7,967 nt of DNA from Verrucomicrobiota bacterium (GTDB taxonomy: Bacteria > Verrucomicrobiota > Verrucomicrobiia > Limisphaerales > CAIQOK01): the NCBI GenBank assembly GCA_025363535.1, contig JANYDP010000399.1, positions 1 to 7,967 of the forward strand, given 5' to 3'. How positions within the stretch are numbered: position 1 is the first letter of the stretch; the number at the start of each line of letters is the position of its first letter. This document shows positions 6,708 to 7,967 of the stretch, piece after piece. The notes under the pieces were generated by a model. The model was not told where the DNA came from, did not search any database, and saw only the letters and a list, made by a program, of their open reading frames with translations. The position numbers were made by a program, and so were the translations under genes.

Positions 6708-7967
6708 TACGCAAATCCAGCGTGAACGGAAAGTCGCGGTTCACAGTTTCCGGCGGCGGCGTGAACTTGCCCTGCTGATGGCCGTGGCGGAAAAACCGCG
6801 CGAGCCGGCGCGATTCGGCTTCGTAGCTGTTCACTGGAAACGTTTCCGAGTTCCGGCCGCCGGGATGCGCGACGTGATAAGTGCAGCCGCCCAGCGAACG
6901 CTGGTTCCAAGTGTCGTAAAGATCAAACCGCAGCGGCGCGTGAACGCCGATAGTCGGCTGCAAACAAATCGGCGGCTGCCACGCGCGATAGCGCACGCCC
7001 GCCACGCCTTCGCCGCTCGTGCCGGTCGGATGCAGCGGCACGCGATGACCGTTGCAGGTGATGGCGAAACGGTCGCCGACCAGACCTTTTGCTTTGATCT
7101 GCAAGCGTTCGAGCGATGAATCCACATAGCGCACCGTGCCGCCGCCGCCGGGTTCTTCGCCGAGGACGTGCCAGGGTTCGAGCGCGGTGCGGAGTTCGAT
7201 CTGCAAATCGCGCTGCTCCAAATCGCCGATGCGCGGGAAACGAAATTCAAAATGCGGGGCGAACCATTCCGCCTGGAACGGATAACCGGCTGCGCGCAGG
7301 TCGTTGATGACGTCCTTGAAATCGGTTTCGCAAAAGTGCGGCAGCATCCAGCGGTCGTGGATGTCCGTGCCCCAACGCACAAGATTATTTTTATAGGGAT
7401 CCTTCCAGAATTTCGAGACGAGGCCGCGCAGCAGCAGATGTTGCGCGAGACTCATGCGCGCGTCCGGCGGCATTTCAAACGCGCGCATCTCGACAAGGCC
7501 GAGACGACCAGTGGCGCTTTCGGGCGCAAATAATTTATCAATCGAAAATTCGGCGCGATGCGTGTTGCCGCTGGAATCAATCAGCAGATTGCGAAACAAA
7601 CGATCCACCAGCCACGGCGGCGTCTGGCCGAACGTGCCGATTTGCTTGTCCATTTCCTTGAACGCGACGTCGAGTTCATAAAGTGAATCGTTCCGCGCCT
7701 CGTCCATGCGCGGCGCTTGCGAAGTTGGCCCGACGAACAATCCGCTGAACAGCCAGCTCAACGACGGATGATTTTGCCAATACGAAAGCAGCGAGCGCAG
7801 CAAATCCGGCCGGCGCAACACCGGGGAATCTTGCGGTGTCTCGCCGCCGAGGATGATGTGGTTGCCGCCGCCCGTGCCGGTGTGCCGACCATCGAGCATG
7901 AATTTTTCCGTGCCGAGCCGTGTCTGCCGCGCCTCTTCGTAAAGCGTCGTGGTGCGCTCGACCAGTT
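6700..7967 (-). CDS. Transglutaminase/DUF2126 putative amidoligase protein, 5' end beyond window
   Basis: The C-terminal 421 residues of a large protein whose reading frame is open to the right edge, so the ATG at 7899 is internal and not the start. The fragment begins in the frame LVERTTTLYEEARQTRLG and continues with the diagnostic DUF2126 block EKFMLDGRHTGTGGGNHIIL. This is followed by PVLRRPDLLRSLLSYWQNHP and, further on, DPYKNNLVRWGTDIHDRWML and YRAWQPPICLQPTIG. It ends at TGA 6700-6702 after LDLRNV. Family members are usually about 1,100 residues, with an N-terminal bacterial transglutaminase region and the DUF2126 region at the C-terminus. That N-terminal half is expected upstream of the window but not seen here. 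DUF2126 is annotated as a putative amidoligase related to the glutamine synthetase-like COOH-NH2 ligases; that function is predicted, not demonstrated. The gene is the first visible member of the operon and overlaps the ATP-grasp gene by 8 nt. Confidence 0.93.
   Translation of the reverse strand, partial: LVERTTTLYEEARQTRLGTEKFMLDGRHTGTGGGNHIILGGETPQDSPVLRRPDLLRSLLSYWQNHPSLSWLFSGLFVGPTSQAPRMDEARNDSLYELDVAFKEMDKQIGTFGQTPPWLVDRLFRNLLIDSSGNTHRAEFSIDKLFAPESATGRLGLVEMRAFEMPPDARMSLAQHLLLRGLVSKFWKDPYKNNLVRWGTDIHDRWMLPHFCETDFKDVINDLRAAGYPFQAEWFAPHFEFRFPRIGDLEQRDLQIELRTALEPWHVLGEEPGGGGTVRYVDSSLERLQIKAKGLVGDRFAITCNGHRVPLHPTGTSGEGVAGVRYRAWQPPICLQPTIGVHAPLRFDLYDTWNQRSLGGCTYHVAHPGGRNSETFPVNSYEAESRRLARFFRHGHQQGKFTPPPETVNRDFPFTLDLRNV

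Noticed and set aside
7130..7160. GCC/CGC triplet run considered as a microsatellite
   Set aside because: It encodes a short glycine run (EEPGGGGTVRY) inside the DUF2126 frame and is explained by coding with GC-rich codons.

Overview
The window is one GC-rich (about 60%), densely packed bacterial stretch. All five genes I can support lie on the minus strand and read right to left, probably as one transcript. Its promoter and the start of its first gene lie beyond the right edge. Gene content and base composition fit a Verrucomicrobiota-like or similar GC-rich Gram-negative bacterium. That is an inference only, since no rRNA or other taxonomic marker is present.

Layout in transcription order: (1) 7967-6700, the C-terminal 421 residues of a large transglutaminase/DUF2126 (putative amidoligase) protein. 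(2) 6707-4080, an 875-residue fusion of a circularly permuted type 2 ATP-grasp domain and an alpha-E domain. (3) 4083-3208 and (4) 3192-2362, two tandem paralogous transglutaminase-like proteins, each with an intact Cys-His-Asp triad. (5) 2273-1, ribonuclease R (rnr), complete for HTH, cold-shock, RNB and S1 domains but running off the left edge within its basic tail. Genes 1/2 overlap by 8 nt and genes 2/3 by 4 nt (ATGA). Genes 3/4 are 15 nt apart, and genes 4/5 are 88 nt apart.

Genes 1-4 are a version of a widespread but functionally uncharacterised bacterial gene cluster. It combines ATP-dependent amide-bond-forming enzymes (ATP-grasp and the GS-like DUF2126) with papain-fold transglutaminases, which may cleave or transfer the same kind of bond. 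The likely theme is synthesis and turnover of an unknown peptide or protein-attached peptide tag. RNase R is a housekeeping 3'-5' exoribonuclease and may be only an operon passenger.

No RNA genes, mobile elements, CRISPR arrays or long intergenic spaces were seen. The only noncoding gap of any size is 2274-2361.
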